A stretch of DNA of 64,000 bases from Colias croceus (GCF_905220415.1 NC_059542.1:6262001-6326000); one strand, 5' to 3'; shown: positions 44,411 to 56,134, numbered from the stretch's first letter. A program made the numbers and translations. The notes: generated by a model from the letters alone, not told the origin.

Positions 44411-45053
44411 CATACTTATTAATTGCGAGTACATACCTAATTCATGCAATTTCGCCGTTTTGTTACGCAGGTCAGCCAAAATATTTTTTTACATAGTACG
44501 GCGCGAAATAGAGCAAAACCCAGCCGCAGTTTTTTGTACGGCTTTCTGGAGCTATTTCCTTCTTATCCAAAAGATATATATCACTAATTAAAAAAAAAAA
44601 ACTTCTACATATTCTTGGCTCAAAAATCGCAAAACAATTTTGTTATTTTATTGATTGAATGCGTTTCCTCATTCTTTTGATTTGGTATTTAAACTAATGA
44701 ATAGGCCGGAATAACGACGAAAGAGCATTAGTATGAATGCTTACGTTATACTAGATTTAATTTATTACCTACGTGTTTATTTGTACTGCTGTACGGTTCC
44801 GTACAATAGAATTATTTTAAAATTACCCTTTTGTATATAACATAAGTATTGACAATATTTTAAAATAGGTACATCTTGTTTTATTATTGTGATAGTTGTG
44901 CTTTATTTATATTATGAGCTTGAAAATGAATTTACCACAGGAATATTAATAAATTTGTTAAAAATAACAGTAGGTATTTAAATATGACACTGATTGAAAC
45001 AGGCAAAACATCAAAAAAACTTTATTCATATAAGTGGATTAGGCGGAGAAAGC

Positions 45054-46198
45054 TCATTCGATAAGAGCGCTTTGAATAAGCGCTGGGGTGTACACGCTTC
45101 CAGGGCCTTCTTCTTCTTTTTAAATTGTAGGTTGGTAACCGTTAGAGTCAGCGACGTAGGTCACTTTGTATGTGACACCATCGGGCCCTGTTCAAGAGAA
45201 AGAACCCCTGACAACTAGTGACTCGTCTTCGCGACCTTCGTTGATGGTTTCACCTTGCTGTTCTCGTTGTGTTTCGTCGCTTAGCTCGTATCTATAAGCA
45301 ATATGAATACATTAGATCAATGAGCATTGAAAATTATTGTACTCAGTAGATTCTTTAAAAAAACCAATAGATATGTTAACCTATTTTTAATCTGTCATTG
45401 TATACAATTACTAAGAAACTAGCAAACCGGGCGAATTCCGTTTCGCCACCAGAGACACCTTTTCTTTGCTATAAACCTCACGGAGCCCGAGACCTTTCCT
45501 AAGAATGTAAAACCGTGGAAATCGGTTCGTGCATTCTATAGCTATAGATAGCGTCAGGAAGGAAAACCCGACTTATTTTTATGTAGAGAAGATGAATGTA
45601 ATTGCCAAAATCAGCGCATATGGATAAGTCACAATTTTTCGTAACGGAAACTGGAATTACCTACCAAGAATCAAGAGTTCGATGAAATTGCTAACTCGCA
45701 CTTGGCCAGCGTCAGTGTTTTTGAATTGGGAACATAATATTATATCGCTGATGATGGCGTTCCTTAAAAATAATCTTATTGAATCTCGATGATCAATTCA
45801 AGATTCTCAGTTCAATAACGGGTTTTTTAATTCTATTCCCAGAAAAACATTTTTTTATACATTTCTCAATGCGATAGTTCCGATAGTAATAAGGTTTAAA
45901 GATATTAAATCATAATTATTGTTCTACGAACAGTTATTGGTTGTTAATCAAATAAAACGTTTCATTAAATCAATGACTGAATGAACAAGGAATGAACTTA
46001 CTAACGATATTCCAAGGCCGATGTTGTGATTGTCATATCGCAGAACTTGCACGTTGCCTGATGGCAGCACGGACCCAGACATGGCTGCAACCGCAATGCA
46101 CAAAACAATAAGCTGTAATACACAAACACATACTGACTTTACACTATACTTATACAAAATTTAAAACCTTTATTGAATTTATAAAAAACCAGTTTCAT
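45054..46198 (-). pseudogene. RR-1 cuticular protein, tandem copy C, broken
   Basis: Recognisable exons: 46190-46198 (MKL), 46002-46112 and 45054-45291. Exon 2 keeps the signal peptide (LIVLCIAVAAMSG) but has lost 5 nt in the segment before its donor (GGAATATCGTTA in place of GGAAACTATCGTTATGC). Its end phase therefore no longer matches exon 3. Exon 3 carries a TGA at 45192-45194 in place of the conserved Trp of the RR domain (GSFSW), and a TAA at 45120-45122 replacing a Glu. Beyond that the tail no longer ends in VASLLG. The exon 1 donor has drifted to GTTTTT. The core promoter is still similar, but a MITE separates it from the upstream block. Several independent lesions indicate an old loss. 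Confidence 0.85.
45418..45590. repeat. lepidopteran repeat (TAGCAAACCGGGCGAATTCC...)
   Basis: AACTAGCAAACCGGGCGAAT and later AAATCGGTTCGTGCATTCTA with AGGAAGGAAAACCCGACTTA form a pattern widespread in moth genomes. It lies in the second intron of the pseudogene. Confidence 0.45.
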
Positions 46199-46251
46199 TA
46201 TTATGATCTCTGTACGTTGACTATTTTAGATAATGTAACGTCGCTACGTGC

Positions 46252-46269
46252 TGAGTCGCAATGTTTATA
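46252..46269 (-). promoter_or_regulatory. core promoter of pseudogene copy C
   Basis: Gene-strand GATATAAACATTGCGACTCA; TATAAA is the complement of 46264-46269, 66 nt before the ATG. Still close to copies A and B. Confidence 0.6.
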
Positions 46270-46349
46270 TCAAAACAGACGACTTATTATTAGACTAGAT
46301 TAGAATTATTATGCGCAAAAATACCTGCCTGCTATACATATGTATATGT

Positions 46350-47068
46350 CGTGGCCATATCGTAGATTTGCTCATTACATGAAGTGATTGATCATTTCGT
46401 TAAATGGTCGCATTTCATGATGTGGCCAACATAGTTTGAATATCCTTAAATCGTGAACGTTTTACGATTTTGTCATCCACATTTGGCCAGATCGAATAAA
46501 ATATTAAAAAAAAATCAGAATTTTAAAGAATTTTTTTATCGTTATTCCAATTAGTGCCGCGGCAGCGGCCAGCGAGTGCTACAAGTGAATCGATTTTTAG
46601 AAAATAAATATTTATAATAAGTAGGATATAATATAAAATATATAGGAGTTATAGGATTTTAAACGCATTTTTTCTTCATTATAAGATATCCGCAGTTTCC
46701 ATAGAACACGAACCTCTTCTTCTTAAATTCTTTGCAGTGATTTTCTTCGTATTGTAATTAAACGAATTAAGGAGTTTTTAACTGCGAATATTAAAATTTT
46801 CGCCAGCTGCAGCGGCCGCCATCTTACAAAAACACAGCACTTGCAGCGCCTCTACCAATAATAAATGTAACTATTTTACGATATGATCAAATAATTTTGA
46901 TCACATCGTAAAATATATCAAATAAATTTAAAACTATTTCTTATCATTGATCTGCTCAAACCAACATCATGATGTGGCCAATAGACATTCAACCATTTCA
47001 TGGAATGCGACCATTGCATGAAATGATCGATCATTTCATGAAATGAGCAAATCTGCGATATGGCCACG
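46350..47068. mobile_element. 719-bp MITE with ~70-bp TIRs
   Basis: Left end CGTGGCCATATCGTAGATTT, right end its near-perfect complement (AAATCTGCGATATGGCCACG); pairing continues for about 70 nt. The TIRs contain several near-palindromes of the type TCATTTCATGAAATGA. The interior has GC patches (GCGGCAGCGGCC; GCAGCGGCCGCC) and a hairpin near 46873-46913. No coding capacity; the target duplication is unclear. Confidence 0.75.
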
Positions 47069-47106
47069 GCATCTAGCAAATCTATACAACACACATAGAT
47101 TTGCTA

Positions 47107-47128
47107 GACGGTGAAGGTTTACCGCTTG
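47107..47128 (-). promoter_or_regulatory. conserved upstream block, displaced from copy C
   Basis: Plus-strand GACGGTGAAGGTTTACCGCT, matching the blocks of copies A and B. It is 843 bp from the TATA box of copy C, or about 124 bp if the 719-bp MITE is subtracted. Confidence 0.6.
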
Positions 47129-47206
47129 ACATTTTCATCGAATTTTTATTATTGAGAATTCTCATACAAAAATGACTCGGGGATTTTGAACACATATTTT
47201 ATAGAT

Positions 47207-47273
47207 ATCCTACTCACTAATATTACAATTGTGAAAGTTTGTGAGGATGTTTGTTACTCTTTCACGCAAATAT
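47207..47273 (+). mobile_element. Helitron-like 5'-end fragment
   Basis: TCCTACTCACTAATATTACA and GTGAAAGTTTGTGAGGATG match the 5' part of the copy at 31111-31332. The rest is missing. Confidence 0.45.
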
Positions 47274-48165
47274 CATGGCGACCCCACAAACTTGGTTTTA
47301 GCTTCACATCAAAAAAATAAAATTGCATCCTCTAAAAACGCAACCCTTTTGTAACTTTTCAATGGACTAATTAGATATATTCTAATATGTGCTTGCTGCA
47401 TAGAACCATTAGACGTCGACGTAATGATAATTTGTTTGGTATTACTTACAAATAGTCATACACATAAGTTGTTTCATTAAGTATATGAAGGACGACGTCT
47501 TAGGTTTTTAATTGTAAAGAGTACCTACGAAATAGATCGTTCACTTGAACGTGTTAAACTGTTCCTATAAATTGTAGAGCAGCCGCACTTAAACATTACA
47601 AGTAAATAGTGTGGCTGTAAAAATTTGTTAATTTCTAATTTAATCACTTCTTTACGTGCATTGAATTGGCGTTGCACTTACGAGTATTATGACTTATGAA
47701 ATTCATGAATTAGTACTTATTACTCATACTGCATATAGGTGCCGTTAGTTGATTTGTCCCCAGAAAGCTAATCCAGAAAGTCTCAAATAGCTTTAGCAAA
47801 TAGGTTGTTTAGATAGAGAGTGAATTCGTAACTAGAAAATGTGAACTCAATTATCATAACTATAAACTGGTGTTATTGGGGAACATAAATCATTTTACCA
47901 TGTTTAGAATATAGAAAAATAATATGTATAAAAGCCTGTTGCCGCTACGTAAAATAATACTTAAAATTATTATATTAATGGATCTTGTTATTGTAGTTAT
48001 TAATTTACAGGCGATAAGTCAAGGATAGTATATAAGACAACCATACGAATAAAATTATGTTTTATTATAATACAATTGGTAAGGAATAAATGAATCCGCA
48101 TATAAATATTATATACAGCTTCAGGAATTTAACTATTTACAATTTTCGATATTATTTCGCCTAAT

Positions 48166-48673
48166 TTATCCTAATAGTGATGCTACGACAGCTGACGGGA
48201 CCGCTCCGCCTGGTCCCTGTTGAATTTGAGGTTGGAAACCGTTCTCATCCGCTATGTAAGTAACGGTGTACTGGACACCATCAGGACCAATCCAGGCGTA
48301 TTGACCTTGAACAACAGAGCTCTCGTTTTCAGTGCCGATGTTCTTCAACTGTCCTTGTTCTTCATGCTTAGTGCCATCTGACAGCTCCCATCTGAAATAA
48401 GTATTTCATTAAGTACCTAGGTATTAAGGTATATGGGTATATAGATTTCTTTTTTATTTTAAGTAACTCTCACGCGAAATTGTATGAATCAAGTCCAGCA
48501 TTGTTCACGTCATATCGCAGGATTTGAACATCCTGTGGGTTTTGGGGAGCGCAGGAAACAGCTGCTACAAGGGCGAAAACTACCAACTGAAAAGGGAACG
48601 GGGTAATGTTAGTTCCAATTAATAACACTCAAATCACTGTATCCATTTCGTCCAATACACTGACCAGTTTCAT
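48166..48673 (-). CDS. RR-1 cuticular protein, 3 exons
   Basis: Exons 48665-48673 (MKL), 48474-48586 and 48166-48391; product 115 aa. Signal peptide about 1-15 (MKLLVVFALVAAVSC), then APQNPQDVQILRYDVNNAGL. The RR-1 domain has SYNFAWELSDGTKHEEQGQL, GQYAWIGPDG and YIADENGFQP, and the tail is GPGGAVPSAVVASLLG. Compared with copies A-C it keeps longer similarity to the gene at 31536 in the domain's second half (ADENGFQP). Donors are GTCAGT and GTGAGA. A TATATA element (complement of about 48755-48760) lies about 82 nt before the ATG. The GCGACTCA block and the far upstream block of the triplet were not found, so its regulation may differ. Confidence 0.92.
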
Positions 48674-48754
48674 TTTGTTTTACTTTGTTTCGTTGACCGT
48701 CTACTTCAAAGAATAGTTTGTGTGTGGGATAGTTACGTCTTCAAACGGACCTCT

Positions 48755-48760
48755 TATATA
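48755..48760 (-). promoter_or_regulatory. TATA box of the cuticle gene at 48166
   Basis: TATATAAGAGG on the gene strand, about 82 nt upstream of the ATG. Confidence 0.45.
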
Positions 48761-51443
48761 TGTATTTCTTCTATTACTAGATTGCAACACTGCATATCTG
48801 CCATCGCGTCGCGGAGCTTCTTATGTGCTAAGCAAAACTGTCGAGTCTATCATCTCATGTCGGGACGAGCTTATTGTTGTCAGTGTTTGTAAGCGCCTCT
48901 TCTTGGTATGTGTTGGTAAACAACAAATATGACCTATGTCTTTCTCTTATGGAATAATAGGATTACAAATGTCAATGTTAATAACCATTGCAAAAGATAA
49001 TTTATTAGCCTCAACACAGACAATACGGTGTTATTAAACATTAACTGGACAACAATTTGTTTTAAACACCATAACGTAATTGCTTAATACTTTTAAAAGG
49101 CCAATACTTTCACATCTAGTTAAATTCGTTATATTTGTGATGAGTAAATGCTACTGTTTTAACTTGACCCAGCAAAATACGGAAGGCAATATTTTTATGT
49201 TTTTGGTACAAAGCACCTTATTAATTAACAAGTACTTATTGCTATCTTCATGAGAACCTAATTAAAGTAAATTCAAACACAATAAGGTAAGAACTTCAAA
49301 ATTATTACGATACTTTGTAACAGTCTAAAAGTATAATATAAAATGAATAAAATTTATTACCAAAAACGTAATTCAATAGTAAATAGGGCTTAAATACAAT
49401 AGGAAATTCATATACTAAAATTCGGTAATGCATTAAAGTGTAAACCATAAAATATATAAATATAAGCATAATATTAATATAATATTATAATAAATAATTG
49501 TAATTCATCCTTGGTTAGGTAGGTACCTAATTAAATCAAATCAAAGTCAAGTTTGAGTCAAGAATTCAATATACAAGGAGGTCAAGATTTTGGCAATTAT
49601 AATAGAACTAAACGAATATAAACTTTACCAAATTAAAGTAAGTACATGGCTATTAGAACACTCATTATGCAGATAGAATAACTTCTTGAAAGGTTGTGGG
49701 AACAACAATCAGTATATGCACGGCCTTTGAGAATGAAGATGATCAATTTGAAATTTAATATAAAATAGGTCCTATCTACATATAAATAAAGTTGACCAAC
49801 TTTTCAACGTGTTGTTTGTTAATAAACGGACAAATCTCATCTTTACGCGTAATAATAGGTATACTAGAAAGGCCAAGGTGTTCTGCGCTGGTAGATTATA
49901 ATTTACCATTGATTCTTGATAGGTTTTATAAAGATCATGTTTATGGAAATTTTCCTATGGTGTATCTGCTCATTTCAATTAAATAATTATTATAATTTAT
50001 TACTAAGATTCAGGATAATTTATTACTAAGATTCATATTTTTTATGACTAGGTAATAATATTAGTCGTGAAAGATTCTGTACACAACATCTTTGTTTTGT
50101 TATTTTTATCTTCTGATAGCATAGAAATGATTGTGAAGAAATTAACGGAGATGTAAAACAATATCAGCTACATTTCACAACGATAGTTGTATGATTGTAA
50201 TTGAAGTATAAATTGTCTTTGGTATACTTAGGTTTCGACCGGTCGCGTTACGTCACAGTCTGTTGAACCGATGATACGCGCGCCTGACCTCCGACATCCA
50301 TATTGCCTTCCTTGCTATTTTTGGGTCAATCTTTCAACTATTACGATATTCTTTAAAGATATTTCAACCTAATCCGGTACTTCACAAGGTTACGTGACAT
50401 AACCCTAGAATCACAGTGACATATTGTTATATAAGAAGCGTAATGTATATATTTGATATACCAAATAAAATTTGTTTACAAGCCTTGTTCTGCAATACAT
50501 AATAAAATATATTGATAAATTAAAAAAAAAAACTTTGTATATTCCTAATTAATTACGTTTAATTGTTTTTAAGTAGGTACTTTTATCACAGCTTTAATTG
50601 TGAATAAAACAACTGGAGGCAATGTAGAATTGCAAACATTTTAAAAGTGACATAAGTTTCTTAACTAAGTGTTCTATTTTCGACTATAAACATTAAACAT
50701 TAATGTAATTTGTATTTTTGAACCTGACGAAAGACCGTAATCATCGGTATCGTTTGAATTTATGAAAACGAAACATTACTGGCTAATCAAGCATACGGAA
50801 TATGCCTTTTGAGATTGAGAAGTGATTGCTTCATAGTAAAATTTGAGGGTCCATGTAACGTTAAGCACGAGCCTTCTTATGACGACTGGGGGAGAGGAAT
50901 TCTTCTATCCTATCCTATACAAAAAGAAGATTTGATAATTATTATCAACATGTATAATATACATGTGCTTTCATATACACTGGAATGTCTGTGTCCGATA
51001 ATTTTTAAATAGGCGTGACCAAAGTTCGTGTGACTTTCGCTTATAGGTTAATTAACACTTTTTTACCAATGTTACAATATTATAATTATTCCTTTAAAAT
51101 GGAATTTAACATAAGCAGTTTTGCTTGGTAATTGTCAGCTAAACCATGTCGCGACCGACAAGAGAAGACCTACGTTAAGAATTTATGGTTGTTTAATATA
51201 TTCTAATATGTTATAATACTACGTATAAATAACAATATTATGTTACTATTGTTCATAAAAGTCATCTTTTTCATTTATCTTCCATAACGTTTAATACTTT
51301 AGCGTATCTACTAATACGTTGAAAGCTACTTCGTGAAAGTTTGTAGTGTGTACAAAATAAAGTCACGATATAATAAAATTTACCACCTTGTATTCTTATA
51401 ATTAAATCTTTGATAAAAATAGTTTAAATGTCTTTACTTATAT
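48761..51443. other. gene-free stretch, nothing recognised
   Basis: AT-rich, no supported exon, RNA gene or clear repeat. The moderately GC-rich patch at 50230-50340 (ACCGGTCGCGTTACGTCACA) stands out but has no assigned meaning. Confidence 0.35.
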
Positions 51444-52390
51444 TTAAATAATATCAAACGAAGCAACAACTCTATCTAATTCATCTTCAGTAAAGCACAG
51501 TAGCATGATGCAATAAACCCGGCGTCTATCCAAATGACTTTCCGTTCCAGTAGACATCAAATATTGATCTTCTTCAGGAGAATATCTATCCAAGTCTACT
51601 TTGCATACCTGTATAAAATTATGCGATTCGAAATATTAATAGATGCATTATATTATGCACAAAGTGTACATATTTTATAATATTATAGACTCTATTACCT
51701 TTTTACCATTCTCGTCAAAACATACGAGTTCTTCGAAGTGGGCGTTCAAGTTTGATTTTGGATATTTGAAATAATTTTTTAGCTCTGAATATCGTCCCAA
51801 ATGCTAAAAATAATCAATCAGACGGAATAGTTATGTAAATGTTAAATGTCATACCTACATTGTGTTCATTTCCTATTTATTAGTTACTATCTATAGAAGG
51901 CAGACAAATTCAATTATCTGTCATTCAGTTGTAATTAAATACAAAAAAGAGAGGATAAGATGAACAACGAAGGAAAAAAGATTGTTAGGAAAAGAAAAGG
52001 GCCAATGATATTCCAATTGTTATTGTTGTTATTATTTCAAAATGTACTAATACAATAATTAGGTATTTGTAGATACTAAATTGGCCTATTTTTAAATGGT
52101 TTTAGATAGAGTAAAATGCAGCTCTATCTTATTATATATCTATTATATTTATTCTGAATAATGATGATCATTTTTACAGCTTCGTTCTTATTAAAATGTA
52201 TTTCTATAATAATTTTGCATAAGCTAAGAATTAATAATGAACATTAACAATGTTTATAAGACATTACAGATTTTTCATTTTGGGAATATAAAATATATAA
52301 TTACATACTTCTGGATGAGAAGCTCCACTTTTTCTTATTGTATCTTGCGGAAACTCACTCGGGAATATCCTCCTTAACTCGACGTCTTCA
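51444..52390 (-). CDS. unrecognised multi-exon gene, 3' part
   Basis: Three consecutive exons in matching phase: 52309-52390 (EDVELRRIFPSEFPQDTIRK...SHPE), 51699-51803 (HLGRYSELKNYFKYPKSNLN...FDENGKK) and 51444-51608 (VCKVDLDRYSPEEDQYLMST...VVASFDII, TAA). Introns are GT-AG with good donors (GTATGT, GTAATA). In each internal exon only the chosen frame is open across the whole exon. No family is recognised; the product is charged and lacks a cuticle consensus. A further exon may lie at 53064-53142, reading GDFISIMLETYFMQILFGND then ECEWCE. Its best donor (GAAG|GTGAGT) leaves the wrong phase for 52390, so either a donor 4 nt further in is used or an exon is missing. The start of the gene is not found; a LINE directly abuts that possible exon. 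Confidence 0.45.
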
Positions 52391-53150
52391 CTGAAATAAT
52401 ATTAGATAATCCTCTTAGATAATCATCTTAACGCTTAGAACAGACTATTCATTACTGTCAAAATTACTCACTAAGTATAAATTACGCCATTACTTCGTTT
52501 TATTAGCACTTGAAGGATCTAGGGACGAATAGAACTTTATTGTGGTTATTAACGATAAAAGCAACGTCATTTGTACTTACAATGTAACCTAATAAGTAAA
52601 ACCTATATCTCAACATTATATGGATTGGCTTTTAGTTTAACTCCAACCTGTTGTCACGCGTTCAACTTGTACCTATTTCGAAATACTTATACGTAATAGC
52701 TGTACACGTTGCTTTAATATAAATGCCATAAAATGCTTGTTTACGACGTGACCCGGTAATAGAAATATTATAAGTATTATACTATATTTCGTTTTGTTTT
52801 GATAGAACACTTTTTAAAGTAAGCATTCATAATTCGTATCTTCTAAACTAGCTTCCCACAGACGTTTTAATGTCAAACAGGGGCAGTAGCAGGGCAGTTC
52901 ATGATTTATTTTCGTGTTTCCATAAGGACCTTCCCTATGCCTTAGCAAACTTTAAAAAATAGCCGAGTTGTTTTGAGTTTTACGATTGGCAGCACATTTG
53001 GCGATTGATTTTTATTATTAAGGTAAATTTTGACGTAATAATGCAACTCACCTTCACACCATTCGCATTCATCATTCCCAAAGAGTATTTGCATAAAATA
53101 TGTTTCCAGCATTATAGAAATAAAGTCACCCTAAAACGTATATTAATAAA

Positions 53151-56087
53151 ATGCTCGTTAACGCTGAAATAAATATAGATAACCTAGATCAATTATCTGT
53201 ATCGGAATCATATTCTTGTAGCGCTGAGGAAGCTAAAAATTATATTAAGCAACCTCAAAACTATATTAAAATCCTCTCACAAAACATAAGATCCATTGCT
53301 ACCAATTTTCCTTCTTTCCAAACAACTTTGGACAGAATTGCTTTTAACTGCGATATTATTGTTCTAACAGAGTGTTGGCTCTCGTGTCTAAGTAATAGTA
53401 ATATCCCCTGTTTAGATAATTACTACATGTACTCTACTACAAAACATCTAAATCAGAGCGATGGTGTTGTGGTGTATATTAGAAGCGAATTAAATACAAA
53501 ATATAAAGAATTAGATTTTAAAAACTCTGCCACAGGCTTAGTGGTTGAAATTGGTTGTGACATTGCCATATTATGTATATATAGATCACCATCTATTGTA
53601 AACACTGATTTATTCGTCTCTACTCTGAACGAAATACTACCTACCTTCTCCAGATTTAAATCTGTTATTTTAACTGGCGATATCAACTTAGACATTAAAC
53701 CACAAACAACGGATCCTCGTTGTCACGACTATCTTAATACCCTGGCATGTCATGGCTTTCTTCCCGCTCACACATTACCTACAAGAGGCCCCAACTGCCT
53801 AGATCACATAATTTTAAGAACTAAATCTCCATCACTTTCGCTTCTCTTAAACACGACAGTCACTGATCACTACTCTATCCTGCTTTGCGTCTATCGTAAA
53901 AAAATAAAAAACAATGAAACCTCGACTACATCTAAAATTGATTTTAATAAATTAGACAAAATAATTGAACAAATAGATCTAGCACCTATATACTCTATCT
54001 CGAATGTTAATATTGCTACTGATGCTCTCGTGTCACTCATCCAAAACGCTATTACTGAAAGCACGATTGTCAAAAAATTATCTGCTAAGAAAAAAATCCT
54101 AAAACCCTGGATCACTCCAGGACTACTTAGGTGTATAAAACACAGGGATGCACTTCACAAAAAATTTAAAAAATCACCCAACAACGAAACCCTAATGATC
54201 AGCTACAAACGATACAGAAATTTTTGTAATAATATATTAAAAAGAGTAAAAAGACAATTCGATACTAAGGAACTTAACAAAGCTGGAAATAATTTAAAAA
54301 TTCTTTGGGATACTATAAAAAGAATTACTTACACTACAAAACCAGAACACCGAACAAGTGATTTACTGTCTCTGTCAAACTCACCGTCTCAGTCTTGTAA
54401 CGACCTTAATAGTTTCTTTGTAGGAATAGGTGAGAGCCTTGCTAAAAATTTAATCAACAGCCACTCTTCAACGGGGCGAACTCTGCCGCAGTGTAAGAGT
54501 CCGGTAGCCTCTTTTGTTCTACTTGAAACCGATCCCAACGAAATTACGACTATTATACATTCTCTTAGAACAGATGCAGCATCCGGATGGGATGGTATTC
54601 CCCCTTCCGTTCTTAAACGATATTCGAAAACTTTGGCCCCTGTCCTAACCTATATTTTCAACCTGAGCTTCCAAACTTCTACTTTTCCCAGCTCTTTTCA
54701 AAAAGCTATCGTACACCCGATATATAAAGGAGGAGAAAAAGCTTCTCCTGGTAACTATCGCCCCATAGCAGTCCTCACTGCGTTGTCGAAGGTTTTTGAG
54801 CGCTTGGTAAATAATAGACTAATAAACTACTTAGAAAATTTCAAACTTATCTCATGTCAACAATTTGGTTTTAGGAGAAATAAAAGCACCACCGATGCAG
54901 TTCAGGAACTAACAACTTTTATTGTCAATAAGTTGAACTCACAAAACAAGGTTCTTACAATATTCCTCGACCTCGCCAAAGCCTTCGATACCATTCGAAC
55001 TTCCACGCTTCTAAATAAACTCGAAATAATAGGTATCCGAGGCTCGCAACTGGACTACTTTAGGAGCTACCTTGCGACTCGAACGCAAATGGTTAAAATA
55101 GGAGCTTACACAAGTAAGGAGCTTCCTATTCACTTTGGTGTACCTCAAGGGAGTATACTTGGACCCACCTTATTTCTTGTCTTCATTAACGATCTTTGTA
55201 ATGCCTATATACCTAACGCTAAGATAGTATCCTTTGCAGATGACACTGCTGTAACATTCTTCGCAAATTCGTGGTCTGAAGTTCAAAACATCGCACAAAA
55301 TGGCTTTAACTATATACATGAGTGGCTTATTACTAACACCCTGACATTGAATACTTCTAAAACAAAACTAATAACCTTTTCTCTTTCTTCAAAGTCACAA
55401 CCTCAAACACCAATTTCAGTAAAAGCTCACTCCTGTCACACGCCAACAACAGCTCTGTGTCACTGTCCAACCATTAATTCTGTAGATAATATTAGATACT
55501 TGGGCATAACTCTGGATAAACTTCTAAATTATAAAACTCATATTGGTCTCCTAACAACTAGGGTCAGAAAACTTATTTCTATTTTTAAAAATTTGAGACA
55601 CGTCACGAACACTGCCGTTCTACGTACCGTCTACGATGCCTTGTGCGAATCTATTGTCACATACTGTATTGTATGTTGGGGAGGTGCCGCAAAAACCATA
55701 CTGAAGCCCCTCGAGGTGGCTCAAAGAGCAGTTATGAAAGTCTCCTTTAAACCTATGCAGTATTGTACAACCGACCTGTACAAAGATTGGAAGGTTCTCA
55801 CCGTTAGACAACATTTTATTTTACAGACTATTATTTTACAACACCGATTAACACCTCTAGTTACAACCTCGTTTCGACGAAAGAACAAAATCTGCACTGT
55901 TCCTCAGCCTTATAGCATGTTCACCAAGAGGTTCTTTTACTTCCTCGGACCCTATTTGTATAACAAAATTAATTATAGTCTTAGCGTCTATGCCTTACCG
56001 TATTCTAAATGTAAATTAACCGTACGCTTCTTTCTATTAGGAAAAACTTATGACGAGACAGAACAACTTCTTGAGATACTGGCTTAA
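53151..56087 (+). CDS. LINE endonuclease/reverse transcriptase
   Basis: Uninterrupted 978-aa ORF. The N-terminal APE-type endonuclease shows ILSQNIRSI, LTECWL, ILTGDINLDI, CLDHIILR and TVTDHYSIL. The reverse transcriptase shows YRPIAVLTALSKVFERLV, FGFRRNKSTTDAV, FLDLAKAFDTIRT, GVPQGSILGPTLF and the catalytic FADD at residues 695-698. A C-terminal region with a conserved Trp/Cys patch (YCIVCWGGAAK) follows. Intact frame and motifs suggest a competent or recently active copy. It lies on the strand opposite to the neighbouring host exons. Confidence 0.85.
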   Translation: MLVNAEINIDNLDQLSVSESYSCSAEEAKNYIKQPQNYIKILSQNIRSIATNFPSFQTTLDRIAFNCDIIVLTECWLSCLSNSNIPCLDNYYMYSTTKHLNQSDGVVVYIRSELNTKYKELDFKNSATGLVVEIGCDIAILCIYRSPSIVNTDLFVSTLNEILPTFSRFKSVILTGDINLDIKPQTTDPRCHDYLNTLACHGFLPAHTLPTRGPNCLDHIILRTKSPSLSLLLNTTVTDHYSILLCVYRKKIKNNETSTTSKIDFNKLDKIIEQIDLAPIYSISNVNIATDALVSLIQNAITESTIVKKLSAKKKILKPWITPGLLRCIKHRDALHKKFKKSPNNETLMISYKRYRNFCNNILKRVKRQFDTKELNKAGNNLKILWDTIKRITYTTKPEHRTSDLLSLSNSPSQSCNDLNSFFVGIGESLAKNLINSHSSTGRTLPQCKSPVASFVLLETDPNEITTIIHSLRTDAASGWDGIPPSVLKRYSKTLAPVLTYIFNLSFQTSTFPSSFQKAIVHPIYKGGEKASPGNYRPIAVLTALSKVFERLVNNRLINYLENFKLISCQQFGFRRNKSTTDAVQELTTFIVNKLNSQNKVLTIFLDLAKAFDTIRTSTLLNKLEIIGIRGSQLDYFRSYLATRTQMVKIGAYTSKELPIHFGVPQGSILGPTLFLVFINDLCNAYIPNAKIVSFADDTAVTFFANSWSEVQNIAQNGFNYIHEWLITNTLTLNTSKTKLITFSLSSKSQPQTPISVKAHSCHTPTTALCHCPTINSVDNIRYLGITLDKLLNYKTHIGLLTTRVRKLISIFKNLRHVTNTAVLRTVYDALCESIVTYCIVCWGGAAKTILKPLEVAQRAVMKVSFKPMQYCTTDLYKDWKVLTVRQHFILQTIILQHRLTPLVTTSFRRKNKICTVPQPYSMFTKRFFYFLGPYLYNKINYSLSVYALPYSKCKLTVRFFLLGKTYDETEQLLEILA

Positions 56088-56134
56088 GTGTAAACGTGAC
56101 TCTTGCTTAGATATCTATAATATAATATTTCAGA

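Noticed and set aside
44994..45218. plus-strand 74-aa open frame
   Set aside because: Antisense of the pseudogene exon at 45054-45291.
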